From Elusimicrobiota bacterium (GTDB taxonomy: Bacteria; Elusimicrobiota; Endomicrobiia; Endomicrobiales; Endomicrobiaceae): 39,528 nucleotides of DNA. The position numbers and the translations under genes are program-made. Location: NCBI GenBank assembly GCA_031274365.1, contig JAISQF010000013.1, forward strand, positions 1-39,528. Direction: 5' to 3'. Of the stretch, positions 21,176 to 29,672 are shown piece after piece. Every line of letters begins with the position of its first letter. Position 1 is the first letter of the stretch. The notes beneath the pieces were generated by a model. That model did not search any database, had not been told where the DNA came from, and saw only the letters and a list, made by a program, of their open reading frames with translations.

Positions 21176-22729
21176 ATGAAAAGAGTATTGATTAGCGTGT
21201 CGGACAAAAAGGGGATTGTTGATTTTGCAAAGAGTTTAGTTTTTTATGGGTGGGAAATTATTTCAAGCGGCGGCACTGCGAAAGTCTTGAAAGAAAATTC
21301 AATAAATTGCAAAGAAATTTCCGAAGTCACCGGTTTTCCAGAAATTCTCGACGGCAGAGTAAAAACTTTGAATCCAAAAATTCACGGCGGTATTCTTGCC
21401 GTTAGAAATAAAAAAGAGCATTTGGCCGAATTAGAAAAACATTCTATTTTGCCCATTGATATGGTTGTGGTAAATCTTTATCCTTTTGAAGAAACCATAG
21501 CTTCCATAGAAAAACCGCGGGATAAAAATATCGATCAAAAAGTTATTGAAAATATAGACATAGGCGGCGTGGCGCTTTTAAGGGCCGCTGCGAAAAATTA
21601 TAAAGATGTTTTGACCGTATGCGATTATAATGATTATGAACGTATTATTGAAAATATAAATAATCTTTCGGACGAGTTTAGATTGGAACTTGCGGCTAAA
21701 GCTTTTAGACATACGGCTTATTATGACGCGCTTATTTCAAATTATTTAAGCTATGAAAAATTTCCAAGCCAGAGCGCAATTGCGTTAAAAAAAGTTTCCA
21801 ATTTAAGATATGGCGAAAATCCTCATCAAAGCTCGGCCGTTTATGCCTGCGGAATTTATCAAAATACTCCGACGGTTTTATCCGCAAAACAATTCCACGG
21901 AAAAGAACTTTCGTATAATAATTATTTGGATTTGGAAGCGGCGTGGAGACTTGTCAATGAATTTGAAAAGCCCGCTTGCGCAATAATCAAACATAATAAT
22001 CCCTGCGGCTGCGCCGAGGGAGAAAATCAAAAAGACGCTTATCTTAAAGCGTTGATGTGCGACCCTGTGAGCGCTTTTGGGGGAATAATCGCTTTTAATG
22101 CGGAAGTTGACGAGGCGTCCGCTTTAGAAATAAAAAAATTATTTGTCGAATGCGTCATAGCTCCGGATTTTAGTTTGAAAGCAATTGAAATTTTGACTCA
22201 AAAGAAAAATATCCGTTTGTTAAAACAAGAAATTCCTTATAGAGTTAAAGATGAAATAGAATATAAAACAATTTCCGCCGGTATGCTTGCTCAAGACAGG
22301 GATAATAAATTGTCAGCCGAGATTAAAAATATGACGAAAAGAACGCCTAATTCAGCTGAAAAAGAATCTTTGATTTTTGCTTGGAAAGTCTGCAAACATG
22401 TGAAGTCTAATGCGATAATTCTTGTCCGTAAAAAACAAACTGTGGGCATAGGAGCGGGACAGATGAGCAGGATAGATTCTTTGCATATAGCGTTAAAGAA
22501 AATGAATGAAATTGAAGGGTTAAAAAATAAAATTGACGATTCGCATCCTTTGGTTTTGGCTTCGGATGCGTTTTTTCCTTTTCCGGATACGGTTAAAGAG
22601 GCTGCAAAAAATAATGTCAGGGCTATTATTCAGCCGGCGGGTTCGATAAATGACGAAGAGTCAATTAAAGAAGCGGATAAAAATGATATTGCGATGATTG
22701 CTACTGGGATGAGACATTTTAAGCATTGA
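21176..22729 (+). CDS. purH: bifunctional AICAR transformylase / IMP cyclohydrolase PurH
   Basis: Last two steps of purine synthesis (517 aa). The N-terminal MGS-like IMP cyclohydrolase domain (about 1-195) starts KRVLISVSDKKGIVDFAK. The transformylase domain has LRYGENPHQSSAVY and IIKHNNPCGCA with its catalytic Lys-His, and ends with ASDAFFPFPDTV and IIQPAGSINDE. It is preceded by a 61-base gap after thiS. It converges with mnmA, the two stops being 18 bases apart with no obvious hairpin terminator between them. Confidence 0.97.
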   Translation: MKRVLISVSDKKGIVDFAKSLVFYGWEIISSGGTAKVLKENSINCKEISEVTGFPEILDGRVKTLNPKIHGGILAVRNKKEHLAELEKHSILPIDMVVVNLYPFEETIASIEKPRDKNIDQKVIENIDIGGVALLRAAAKNYKDVLTVCDYNDYERIIENINNLSDEFRLELAAKAFRHTAYYDALISNYLSYEKFPSQSAIALKKVSNLRYGENPHQSSAVYACGIYQNTPTVLSAKQFHGKELSYNNYLDLEAAWRLVNEFEKPACAIIKHNNPCGCAEGENQKDAYLKALMCDPVSAFGGIIAFNAEVDEASALEIKKLFVECVIAPDFSLKAIEILTQKKNIRLLKQEIPYRVKDEIEYKTISAGMLAQDRDNKLSAEIKNMTKRTPNSAEKESLIFAWKVCKHVKSNAIILVRKKQTVGIGAGQMSRIDSLHIALKKMNEIEGLKNKIDDSHPLVLASDAFFPFPDTVKEAAKNNVRAIIQPAGSINDEESIKEADKNDIAMIATGMRHFKH

Positions 22730-22747
22730 TTAATGGCTTTTTGATTG

Positions 22748-23806
22748 TCATTTTATTATCCCTCCGCCCAAAATAATATCGTCTTGATAAAAAACTGCGC
22801 TTTGGCCGGCGGTTATTGACATTTGCGGTTGATAAAATTCCACCTTTGTTCCGTCTTTGTGCGGCTTGATAATAGCTTTTGCTGGAATATGCTGTTGTCT
22901 TATTTTCACCATTGCTTCAAAATTTTCTTTCGGCTTGACAATTGAATGCCAAATATCATTGATTATTTCTAAAGAGCTTGAATACAAATCTTCTTTTTTT
23001 CCAACAATTACTTTGTTTTCTTTAGCTGAAATTTCTATTACGTATAAAGGTTCTTTGCTTGAAATTCCCAAACCTCTTCTTTTTCCTATCGTATATTTCC
23101 ATATCCCTTGATGCTTTCCTAAAACATTGCCGTTTCTATCCGCGATGTCTCCCTGCTTATTGTTAAACCGTAAAATATCATTATAATCTCCGCAATAAAA
23201 ATCCTGACTCTCGGCTTTGTCGGCGACGGGGAGAGAAATATCTTTTGCTATTTTTCTGACGTCGTTTTTAGTTAAATTGCCGAGAGGAAAAATGATTTCA
23301 GATAAATTTTTATTTGGAATTCTGTAGAGAAAATAAGTCTGATCTTTGTTTTCATCTTTTGCTTTACAAAGTTGATTTGTTTTTGAATCTTTATTAAAAA
23401 TTATATTCGCATAATGACCGGTGGCAAATTTATCAAAAATAATTCCAGCATTTTTAGCTGCCTGCGGCAAAACTCCAAATTTAATATAAGCATTACACCA
23501 TATGCATGGGTTTGGCGTGTGTCCTACTTTATACTCATTTCTAAAATTTTTAAGAACGACATTTTTATATTCTTCTCTGCAGTCAAGAATATGAAAAGGG
23601 ATGTCAAGATGTTTTGCAATTTTTGACACGGATTCAATATCCTCGTCTTCCGGTCCAAGACAAGCGCCGTAATCTTTTTTTGGCGCGGGCAAACTCTTGT
23701 CCCAGATAGACATCATAGCTCCTATCACTTCATAGCCTTGTTTTTTTAATAGATATGCGGCGACGGCTGAATCAACCCCTCCGCTTAATCCGACTAATAC
23801 TTTCAT
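22748..23806 (-). CDS. mnmA: tRNA-specific 2-thiouridylase MnmA
   Basis: ATP-dependent thiolase (352 aa) forming s2U34 in tRNA-Lys/Glu/Gln. The PP-loop is GLSGGVDSAVAAYLL at the N-terminus. The catalytic cysteines are in NPCIWCN and in AESQDFYCGDY. The start has CGGAG about seven bases upstream. It is the last gene of the leftward run that begins at nikM, 14 bases after the channel gene. Confidence 0.96.
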   Translation of the reverse strand: MKVLVGLSGGVDSAVAAYLLKKQGYEVIGAMMSIWDKSLPAPKKDYGACLGPEDEDIESVSKIAKHLDIPFHILDCREEYKNVVLKNFRNEYKVGHTPNPCIWCNAYIKFGVLPQAAKNAGIIFDKFATGHYANIIFNKDSKTNQLCKAKDENKDQTYFLYRIPNKNLSEIIFPLGNLTKNDVRKIAKDISLPVADKAESQDFYCGDYNDILRFNNKQGDIADRNGNVLGKHQGIWKYTIGKRRGLGISSKEPLYVIEISAKENKVIVGKKEDLYSSSLEIINDIWHSIVKPKENFEAMVKIRQQHIPAKAIIKPHKDGTKVEFYQPQMSITAGQSAVFYQDDIILGGGIIK

Positions 23807-23820
23807 ATTTTCTCCGTTGA

Positions 23821-25068
23821 TTATTTTTTTGAATTGCGTCTAAACGCAGTGTTTAAATTGCCCGAAAGTTCTTGGAACACATTTAAGTCAAACTCTTTCA
23901 TTACGGCAAGAAGATGATCAAAAATATCGGACTGATACTTTTCATATATAGTCCATTCCGTCGTTGCCGCAAAACAATATATTTCAAGCGGCAATCCCTG
24001 AGCGCTCATTGGCAGCTGTCTTACCATAGCCGTAAATTTCAAATTGATGAAAGTCCTGCTTTTGACATAAGCCTCGCAATATATTCTAAAAGTTCCGATA
24101 TTTGTCAGACCCATACCGTTTATCATATTGCTTTTGACGTCGTGTTTTGCATTTATTTCCTTGAGTTCATTTTCTTTTGTTGAAAGATAATCTCTTATAA
24201 GCTCTATTTTTTTTAATCTTTCAACCATAGCGGAATCGAGAAATTTTATGCTCTGTATGTCTATATAGATTGCTCTTTTAATGCGCCTTGCTCCGCTTTC
24301 CTGCATTCCTTTCCAATTCTGAAAAGAGTTTGAAATCAAATCGTAAGCTGGAACGGAAATAATCGTATTGTCAAAATTTTTCACCGATACGGAAGTTAAA
24401 GATATGTCTTTAACCTCTCCGTCAACATTGTGTTTTGGCATCGTTATCCAATCTCCGATATAAAGCATTTTATTCATTGCCAATTGCCAGCTTGCCGTAA
24501 GTCCTAAAATTGTATCCTTAAAAACTATCAATAAAATAGACGCGATAAGTCCCAATGCCGATATAAAGTAAGTCGGCTCTTTACCGATAAAGAAAGCTAA
24601 AATTATCAGCACTCCAAAGAAGTTAAAGAAAATTTTTACAAATTGCAAAATACCTTTTAGAGGAACGTGAGGATTATTTGAATTTACAATAATTACGACG
24701 TTAAGAACTTTGTTGATTAAAATTAAAATAGAAAATTGAAAATATACATTTATTATTTTATTTATTACTTGAGATATGACGCGGTAAGAATCCGAAGCTA
24801 AAAATTCTAATCCGAATAAAATTACAAATCCCGAAACAAGATAACCTATGGTTGTGATTACGTCGGTTTCTTTGACGGCCTTATTCCAGTTTGGATCTTT
24901 TAAGTGAATGAGTTTATTATAGAGATATTTACGGGAAATTTTTCTTAAAATAAAAGCTATGATATTGAGAAAAAGCACAAGCGAAATGATGAGAATTATT
25001 TCAACCGCTATTAGAGGATAGCCGCGCATTATTTCAATATTGTTAAATAAATTCATCAGCCAGTTCAT
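23821..25068 (-). CDS. MscS-family mechanosensitive channel, YbdG/MscM-like
   Basis: Small-conductance mechanosensitive channel (415 aa, the size of E. coli YbdG). Several N-terminal membrane helices are followed by the pore-like helix ALGLIASILLIVFKDTILGL and the beta domain with IGDWITMPKHNVDGEVKDIS and NFDNTIISVPAYDLI. YbdG-type features are the RRIKRAIYIDI strand and the long C-terminal domain. It protects against osmotic downshock at the inner membrane. It starts one base after the prfB stop. Confidence 0.9.
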   Translation of the reverse strand: MNWLMNLFNNIEIMRGYPLIAVEIILIISLVLFLNIIAFILRKISRKYLYNKLIHLKDPNWNKAVKETDVITTIGYLVSGFVILFGLEFLASDSYRVISQVINKIINVYFQFSILILINKVLNVVIIVNSNNPHVPLKGILQFVKIFFNFFGVLIILAFFIGKEPTYFISALGLIASILLIVFKDTILGLTASWQLAMNKMLYIGDWITMPKHNVDGEVKDISLTSVSVKNFDNTIISVPAYDLISNSFQNWKGMQESGARRIKRAIYIDIQSIKFLDSAMVERLKKIELIRDYLSTKENELKEINAKHDVKSNMINGMGLTNIGTFRIYCEAYVKSRTFINLKFTAMVRQLPMSAQGLPLEIYCFAATTEWTIYEKYQSDIFDHLLAVMKEFDLNVFQELSGNLNTAFRRNSKK

Positions 25069-25069
25069 T

Positions 25070-26165
25070 CTATTTGTCTCCTTGTTCTTTTGAAATTTTC
25101 CAAATTAAATATTGCCCGATAAAATCGTCGATATCTCCGTCCATAACGGCGTTAATTTGTGCCGTTTGATAATCGGTTCTATGATCTTTAACCATTTGAT
25201 ACGGCATAAAAACATAAGAGCGGATTTGATTTCCCCATTCAATCGCTCCTTTTTCATTATAATGTTTTTCATAAGACAAGCGTTGTTTTTCTCTCTCAAG
25301 CTCGTATAAACGCGCCGCTAAAAGTTTCATAGCGGTGGCTCTGTTTTTTATTTGAGAACGATCGTTTTGAGATTGAACGACTAATCCTGTGGCAAGGTGA
25401 GTAATGCGGACGGCAGAATCCGTTTTGTTTATATGCTGTCCGCCCGCGCCGGAAGCTCTGTAAGTGTCTATTCTTATATCTTTATCTTCAATTACTATAT
25501 CTATATCGTCTGAAACTTCCGGAATAATATCCACGCTTGCAAAAGAAGTATGACGGCGTTTATTTGAATCAAAAGGAGATATGCGCACAAGCCTGTGAAC
25601 GCCGATTTCCGATTGCAAAAGCCCGTAAGCATACTCGCCTTTAATAATCATTGTAATACTTTTAATTCCCGCTTCGTCTCCGTTAAGGCTGTCCACAGTC
25701 TCTATATTAAACCCTTTGTTTTCAGACCATCTAGAATACATTCTTGTAAGCATTTGCGCCCAGTCGCACGATTCTGTTCCTCCCGCTCCCGCGTGTATTG
25801 AGACGATTGCGTTGTTTTTATCAAACTCTCCGCTCAATTTTGTTCTAGTTTCAAAAGACAACAATTCTTTTTCCAATTTCTCCGACGAGGATTGAATGTC
25901 TTTAATCATATTTTCATCGTTTTCAGAGCTTGCTAACTCCTCAAATTGCAAAAGCTCGTCGGCTTGCGCGTTTAGTTTTTCCCAAACTGCGCAGAGATTT
26001 TTTAGCGAATCTGTTTCAGACATTATTTTTCTTGCTCTATTTTTATCGTTCCAAAAATTCGGATCGGATATTTCTTTTTCAAGTTCTTTGATTTGATTTA
26101 ATTTTGAATCAATATCAAAGAGACCTCCTCAAAATCATTATTCTTTCTTTTTGTTTGCTTATCAT
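25070..26165 (-). CDS. prfB: peptide chain release factor 2 with programmed +1 frameshift
   Basis: RF2 terminates translation at UGA and UAA (364 aa after frameshifting). Release motifs are GAGGQHINKTDSAVRI (GGQ) and the stop-recognition SPF in RISPFDSNKRRHTSF. A short frame starts at ATG 26165 (SD AGGGAG at 26176-26171), runs 16 codons and hits UGA at 26117-26115. Reading on after skipping base 26117 gives DIDSKLNQIKELEKEISDP and joins the main frame, restoring the missing RF2 N-terminus. The coding path is therefore 26165-26118 then 26116-25070. The in-frame ATG at 26023 is internal. RF2 level is thus expected to self-regulate. Confidence 0.95.
26115..26129 (-). promoter_or_regulatory. prfB +1 programmed frameshift site
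   Basis: On the - strand the order is AGGAGG (26129-26124), TCT, CTT, TGA (26117-26115), then T. This is the classical RF2 layout: an internal Shine-Dalgarno three bases before a slippery CTT next to an in-frame UGA. The E. coli site is AGGGGG-TAT-CTT-TGA-C. Here the base after the stop is T. Confidence 0.95.
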
Positions 26166-26203
26166 ATTATCTCCCTTTAATTTTTTGTATTTAATAAAAA
26201 ATA

Positions 26204-27481
26204 TCAGTCGTTTTCTATTTTTTTCTTTATTTTATCGCGGACTTCTTTTATAGAAATTCCTTTTTCTTTGGCTATTTTTGCTATGTCTTCATATTCAATT
26301 TTTGACTTTTCAATTCCATATCCCTTGCCTGTTTTGACTCTAATATTGCCCAGATCAGTTTGAATGTTTGAAATACCGGGCTCTAAAATATATCGGCTGC
26401 ATATTGTTTTGCGCACGCCAAAAGTAGATGTGTGTTTCAAAATAAGTTTGGCAAAAACATCCGCTTTCTCCTCTTGGCATAAACAAAAAAGCGCAAAGCC
26501 GGGGCGATTTTTTTTCATAAAAGAGGGGAGAATAAAAACGTCATTAGCGCCTTCTTTTAACAATAAATCTATGACAAATCCCATATCTTCTCCCGTCATA
26601 TCGTCTAAATTGCAACAAAGCTGAGCTATTGAATCATTTGTCTGCAAAACGCTATTTTGAAAATTTTCACTCTCGCTCTCAGACAAAAAAGCGCGAATAC
26701 AATTTGCCGCGGCGAAATCCTTTTTTCCCATCCCATACCCTATTTTTGTAATTTTTGTTTGTTTGATAGAACCGAAATGCGAAACAAAATATTTCAATAT
26801 GGCCGCTCCCGTAGGCGTGCAGAGTTCGCCTTTTATAGAGTTTGTAAATATTGGAACATTGCGTAAAATATCTATTGTCGCAGGGGCAGGCACGGGTAAA
26901 ATTCCATGAGCGCAGGAAACAAAACCGCTTCCGACATTTATCGGCGAAGCGTATATTTTCTCCGGCGCAATTCTTTCAATCAACAAACATACGCCGACAA
27001 TATCGGTTATTGCGTCCATATCGCCCACTTCGTGAAAATGTATTTGTTCAATTTTTTTTCCGTGGACTTGGGCTTCGGCTTCGGCTATCAAACGATAAAT
27101 TCCCAAAACATTTTTTTTAACATTTTGAGATATTGGAAATTTTTGAATTAAACTTTCTATATTTTGAAATGTTTGTCCGCTGTGTTTATGGCTATGCAAA
27201 TTGCCGTCTTTATGATGATGATTGTCGCTATGACCGTTATCTTTTTGCGCAATATTTTCTATGTCTTTTATCTCTTCTTGTTTTCCAAAAAAACTTATCT
27301 CCATTTGAGAGCCGCATATTCCGCATTTTACGCTTTTAACCGCATTGACTTTAAGTCCGTCTATCGGCAGAGAATTTATTTGTTTTAAGAAATCGTTCTT
27401 ATCGTCGATTAATTCAAACAAAGCCGCCGTAATCATATCTCCCGCGGCGCCCATAGAACATTCAAAATATAAATTTTTCAA
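26204..27481 (-). CDS. larC: nickel-pincer cofactor biosynthesis protein LarC (nickel insertion)
   Basis: LarC inserts nickel into the bis-thiocarboxylated pyridinium mononucleotide to form the nickel-pincer nucleotide cofactor (425 aa). The N-terminus LYFECSMGAAGDMITAALF is the family signature. EQIHFHEVGDMDAITDIVG and the CNLDDMTGEDMGFVID segment follow. A His-rich insert (about residues 82-102, DNGHSDNHHHKDG) may hold metal. The start is a TTG overlapping the larB stop (TTGA) with GGAG eight bases before. Unlike Lactobacillus larC1/larC2, it is one uninterrupted frame. Confidence 0.93.
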   Translation of the reverse strand: MKNLYFECSMGAAGDMITAALFELIDDKNDFLKQINSLPIDGLKVNAVKSVKCGICGSQMEISFFGKQEEIKDIENIAQKDNGHSDNHHHKDGNLHSHKHSGQTFQNIESLIQKFPISQNVKKNVLGIYRLIAEAEAQVHGKKIEQIHFHEVGDMDAITDIVGVCLLIERIAPEKIYASPINVGSGFVSCAHGILPVPAPATIDILRNVPIFTNSIKGELCTPTGAAILKYFVSHFGSIKQTKITKIGYGMGKKDFAAANCIRAFLSESESENFQNSVLQTNDSIAQLCCNLDDMTGEDMGFVIDLLLKEGANDVFILPSFMKKNRPGFALFCLCQEEKADVFAKLILKHTSTFGVRKTICSRYILEPGISNIQTDLGNIRVKTGKGYGIEKSKIEYEDIAKIAKEKGISIKEVRDKIKKKIEND

Positions 27482-28251
27482 TTTACGCTCTCCATTTTAT
27501 TTATCATATTGGCGATATATCCCGCGCCAAAACCATTGTCTATATTTACTACTGAAATTCCCGACGCACAGGAATTTAACATGCCAAGCAGAGCCGCCAC
27601 GCCATTAAAACTTGCCCCATATCCGACGCTTGTCGGAACGGCTATTACGGGACAACTCACAAGCCCGCCGATTACTCCCGCGAGCGCGGCCTCCATACCT
27701 GCCGCGACAATAATGACGCGCGCTTGCAATAATATTTCTTGTTGCGACAAAATACGATGTAATCCTGAAACGCCCACATCGTATAGACGATAAACTTTAT
27801 TTCCTAAAATTTCAGCCGTTAAAGCGGCTTCCTCGCATACGGGAATATCGCTTGAACCGGCGGAAACTATAACAATGTTTCCGATAAGTTTTCTGTTTTT
27901 ATTTGGTTTTACGACGGCGAGATTTGCTATGGGATAGTGCTTGATGTCTATTTTTTTATTTTTTAGAAATTGGGCGGCATCAGATTTTATACGCGTTATC
28001 AAAATATCCGTTAAACCTTTTTTTAGCATATCTTGAACTATTCCAAATATTTGTTCTTTTGTTTTGTTTAATCCAAAAATTACTTCATTTACGCCTTTTC
28101 TCAACCCTCTGTGATAATCAATATTTGCATATCCTAAATTTTCAAAAGGCGCGGTTTGCATATGCAACAATGCTTTTTGAGGCGATATTTTCCCATCTTT
28201 AACTTTATTTAATAGTTCTATAATTTCATCTTTAGTGTTTATTTTTTTCAT
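27478..28251 (-). CDS. larB: LarB, pyridinium-3,5-biscarboxylic acid mononucleotide synthase
   Basis: First enzyme of nickel-pincer cofactor synthesis, carboxylating and hydrolysing nicotinic acid adenine dinucleotide (257 aa). The C-terminal PurE-like AIR-carboxylase fold (about 125-257) shows VIVSAGSSDIPVCEEAA, DVGVSGLHRIL and AAGMEAALAGVIGGLVSCPV. It starts two bases after the PDGLE gene and overlaps larC, so all four nik/lar genes look like one operon. LarE, the sulfur donor, is not in the window. Confidence 0.93.
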   Translation of the reverse strand: MKKINTKDEIIELLNKVKDGKISPQKALLHMQTAPFENLGYANIDYHRGLRKGVNEVIFGLNKTKEQIFGIVQDMLKKGLTDILITRIKSDAAQFLKNKKIDIKHYPIANLAVVKPNKNRKLIGNIVIVSAGSSDIPVCEEAALTAEILGNKVYRLYDVGVSGLHRILSQQEILLQARVIIVAAGMEAALAGVIGGLVSCPVIAVPTSVGYGASFNGVAALLGMLNSCASGISVVNIDNGFGAGYIANMINKMESVN

Positions 28252-28253
28252 TT

Positions 28254-28538
28254 TTATTTAGCGAAAAAATTCACAATAATACCGATTACTTTATAGAGAA
28301 AATAAATTAAAATAAGTCCGCTGACGCCCGCTAAAAATGTCGAGAGAAATTCAATATTGATAAAAGGAAAAGCATAATCTGTAAATAGAGATGAAAATTC
28401 TTTAGCTCTATCGGCAAAATTATAAGATATAGCGACTCTTTCCAAAGCGTCCGGCTTGCTTGAGGCAAATATGCTTGCAAAAAAAATCACAACCGCCGGA
28501 AAAACAATCAAAAATAAATTTTTTATATTTATATTCAT
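28254..28538 (-). CDS. PDGLE-domain (NikN/CbiN-like) nickel/cobalt transporter component
   Basis: Small membrane protein (94 aa) with an N-terminal and a C-terminal hydrophobic helix flanking a short soluble loop. SSKPDALERVA matches the PDGLE motif of nickel/cobalt ECF transporter auxiliary subunits. The start is placed at ATG 28538, preceded by GGGAG eight bases upstream, in preference to an in-frame TTG 15 bases earlier inside the end of nikM. It probably assists the NikM-like protein in metal capture. Confidence 0.8.
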   Translation of the reverse strand: MNINIKNLFLIVFPAVVIFFASIFASSKPDALERVAISYNFADRAKEFSSLFTDYAFPFINIEFLSTFLAGVSGLILIYFLYKVIGIIVNFFAK

Positions 28539-28540
28539 TT

Positions 28541-29212
28541 TTATATCTCCCAACTTTTGAAAAGTTTAAGCAACCCTATAGTAATGAGAGTTTCGAACGC
28601 CGCAAAGAAAAAATGTAATTTCATCATTTCTCCAAAAGCGTTTGTAAAAGAAACGGTCGCCGATAAACTCAGTTCTATCAAACAAAAAAGAGCGGCTCCT
28701 AAAACTGAAAAGAAACATGCCGCGGCTATCGCCAAATAATAATTTTTCTTTTCAAAAAACTTATAGATAAAATAGGATAAAAAAGAACCGACAAAAGCCA
28801 TATTTATAATATTTGCGCCCAAAGCAAGGATTCCTCCGTCGGCAAAAAACAAAGATTGAACGATGAGAACTGAAGAGATGACGACAAAGCCAGCAAAAGG
28901 TCCGACCAGAACTGCGGCAAAAACTCCGCCAATTAAATGCGCGGAAGTGGCCGATTGAATAGGTATGTTAAACATTTGACAAGCAAATACCCAAATGGCA
29001 ATCACAGCCATTTTTCTAAAATATTTTCCCGCGCCGCCCGAAAGCCCCAGGACTCCTCCAAAACCTGTGTTGCCATTATTTCCCGCAAGCGATCCAGCCA
29101 TTACAGCCAAGGCTCTAAAAACTTTAGAAAGACAAAAAGCAAGCATTCCTAATGCTCCCGCGAGCATGCCTAATGCCGCTTTATTGTTTAAGAAACCGTC
29201 TGGAATATGCAT
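28541..29212 (-). CDS. NikM/CbiM-type ECF transporter substrate-binding membrane subunit
   Basis: Polytopic S-component for nickel or cobalt uptake (223 aa). The start is fixed at ATG 29212, because AGGAGG lies just upstream and because the protein then begins MHIPDGFLNN; in NikM the free N-terminus and His2 are metal ligands. A longer frame from 29284 would bury them. Later histidines and SATSAHLIGGVFAAVLVGPF are typical. The adjoining lar genes point to nickel. The ATPase (NikO/CbiO) and NikQ/CbiQ are not in the window. Confidence 0.9.
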   Translation of the reverse strand: MHIPDGFLNNKAALGMLAGALGMLAFCLSKVFRALAVMAGSLAGNNGNTGFGGVLGLSGGAGKYFRKMAVIAIWVFACQMFNIPIQSATSAHLIGGVFAAVLVGPFAGFVVISSVLIVQSLFFADGGILALGANIINMAFVGSFLSYFIYKFFEKKNYYLAIAAACFFSVLGAALFCLIELSLSATVSFTNAFGEMMKLHFFFAAFETLITIGLLKLFKSWEI

Positions 29213-29255
29213 ATACACTCCTCCTTTTTTTATTTCTGCTTTTTTATTTATACTT

Positions 29256-29284
29256 ATAATAACGATTAAAATAAAATTTGTCAA
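29256..29284 (-). promoter_or_regulatory. strong sigma-70 promoter of the nik-lar run (proximal)
   Basis: Reading leftward, TTGACA (29284-29279), a 17-base spacer and TATTAT (29261-29256). This is a full-consensus -35 with one mismatch in the -10, ending 43 bases before the nikM ATG. Confidence 0.8.
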
Positions 29285-29338
29285 AAAATTCTTAAATCTA
29301 TTAGCATATTAAATTTTTTGGATTATAAGTTAAATGAA

Positions 29339-29366
29339 TTTATAGCATAATTTAATGATGTGTCAA
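29339..29366 (-). promoter_or_regulatory. second tandem promoter of the nik-lar run (distal)
   Basis: Reading leftward, TTGACA (29366-29361), a 16-base spacer and TATAAA (29344-29339), about 82 bases behind the first promoter. Tandem consensus-like boxes in the same direction suggest differential control. No NikR-type palindrome with the canonical 16-base spacer was found between them. Confidence 0.6.
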
Positions 29367-29369
29367 AAT

Positions 29370-29501
29370 TCAAATGTACGAGTTTTTTCTGTCATACCAA
29401 ATCAGATAATCAACTAATTTTTTATTTACCTTTACTATATCTGAAAATTCTTTTTCACTTTTTTCAGTCAAACCCCAAGCGCATAATTGACTGCAAAGCC
29501 G
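29370..29501 (-). pseudogene. possible remnant of a DDE transposase C-terminus
   Basis: A 43-codon open stretch between stops reads, in part, FSDIVKVNKKLVDYLIWYD. This resembles the last helix of IS481/IS3-like integrase-core transposases (…FNKKLVDYLIWYNTxRPH…). The match stops after the Tyr-Asp, and no catalytic DDE residues or terminal repeats are seen, so it would be a relic. It lies at the border between the AT-rich core and the higher-GC block. The remaining gap (29502-29672) holds no gene I can support. Confidence 0.35.
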
Positions 29502-29672
29502 CTAAAAAGCGCGATGTAGAGCGCAAAATGCCTCTTCTTGCATTTTTAAACTATCTCTTCCTGACGTCTTTCCCACAAGGAATGTTTGTTTCTTTTTAAT
29601 TATTTGTCATATTTTTCATGTATATTCTTTATATATATATTCCAACAAATTTTAACCCCTGTTGCGCGTAAC

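Noticed and set aside
25070-26023. prfB starting at the ATG at 26023 (317 aa)
   Set aside because: It lacks the RF2 N-terminus, which is encoded upstream through the +1 frameshift site.
29376-29397. NikR operator (GTATGA-N16-TCATAC)
   Set aside because: TCATAC is present, but the partner reads GTACGA at a spacing of 10, so this is not the canonical site.
29360-29599. 79-aa + strand reading frame in the nik/MFS gap
   Set aside because: No Shine-Dalgarno, biased composition and no family resemblance. It covers the nik promoters and the possible transposase relic on the other strand.
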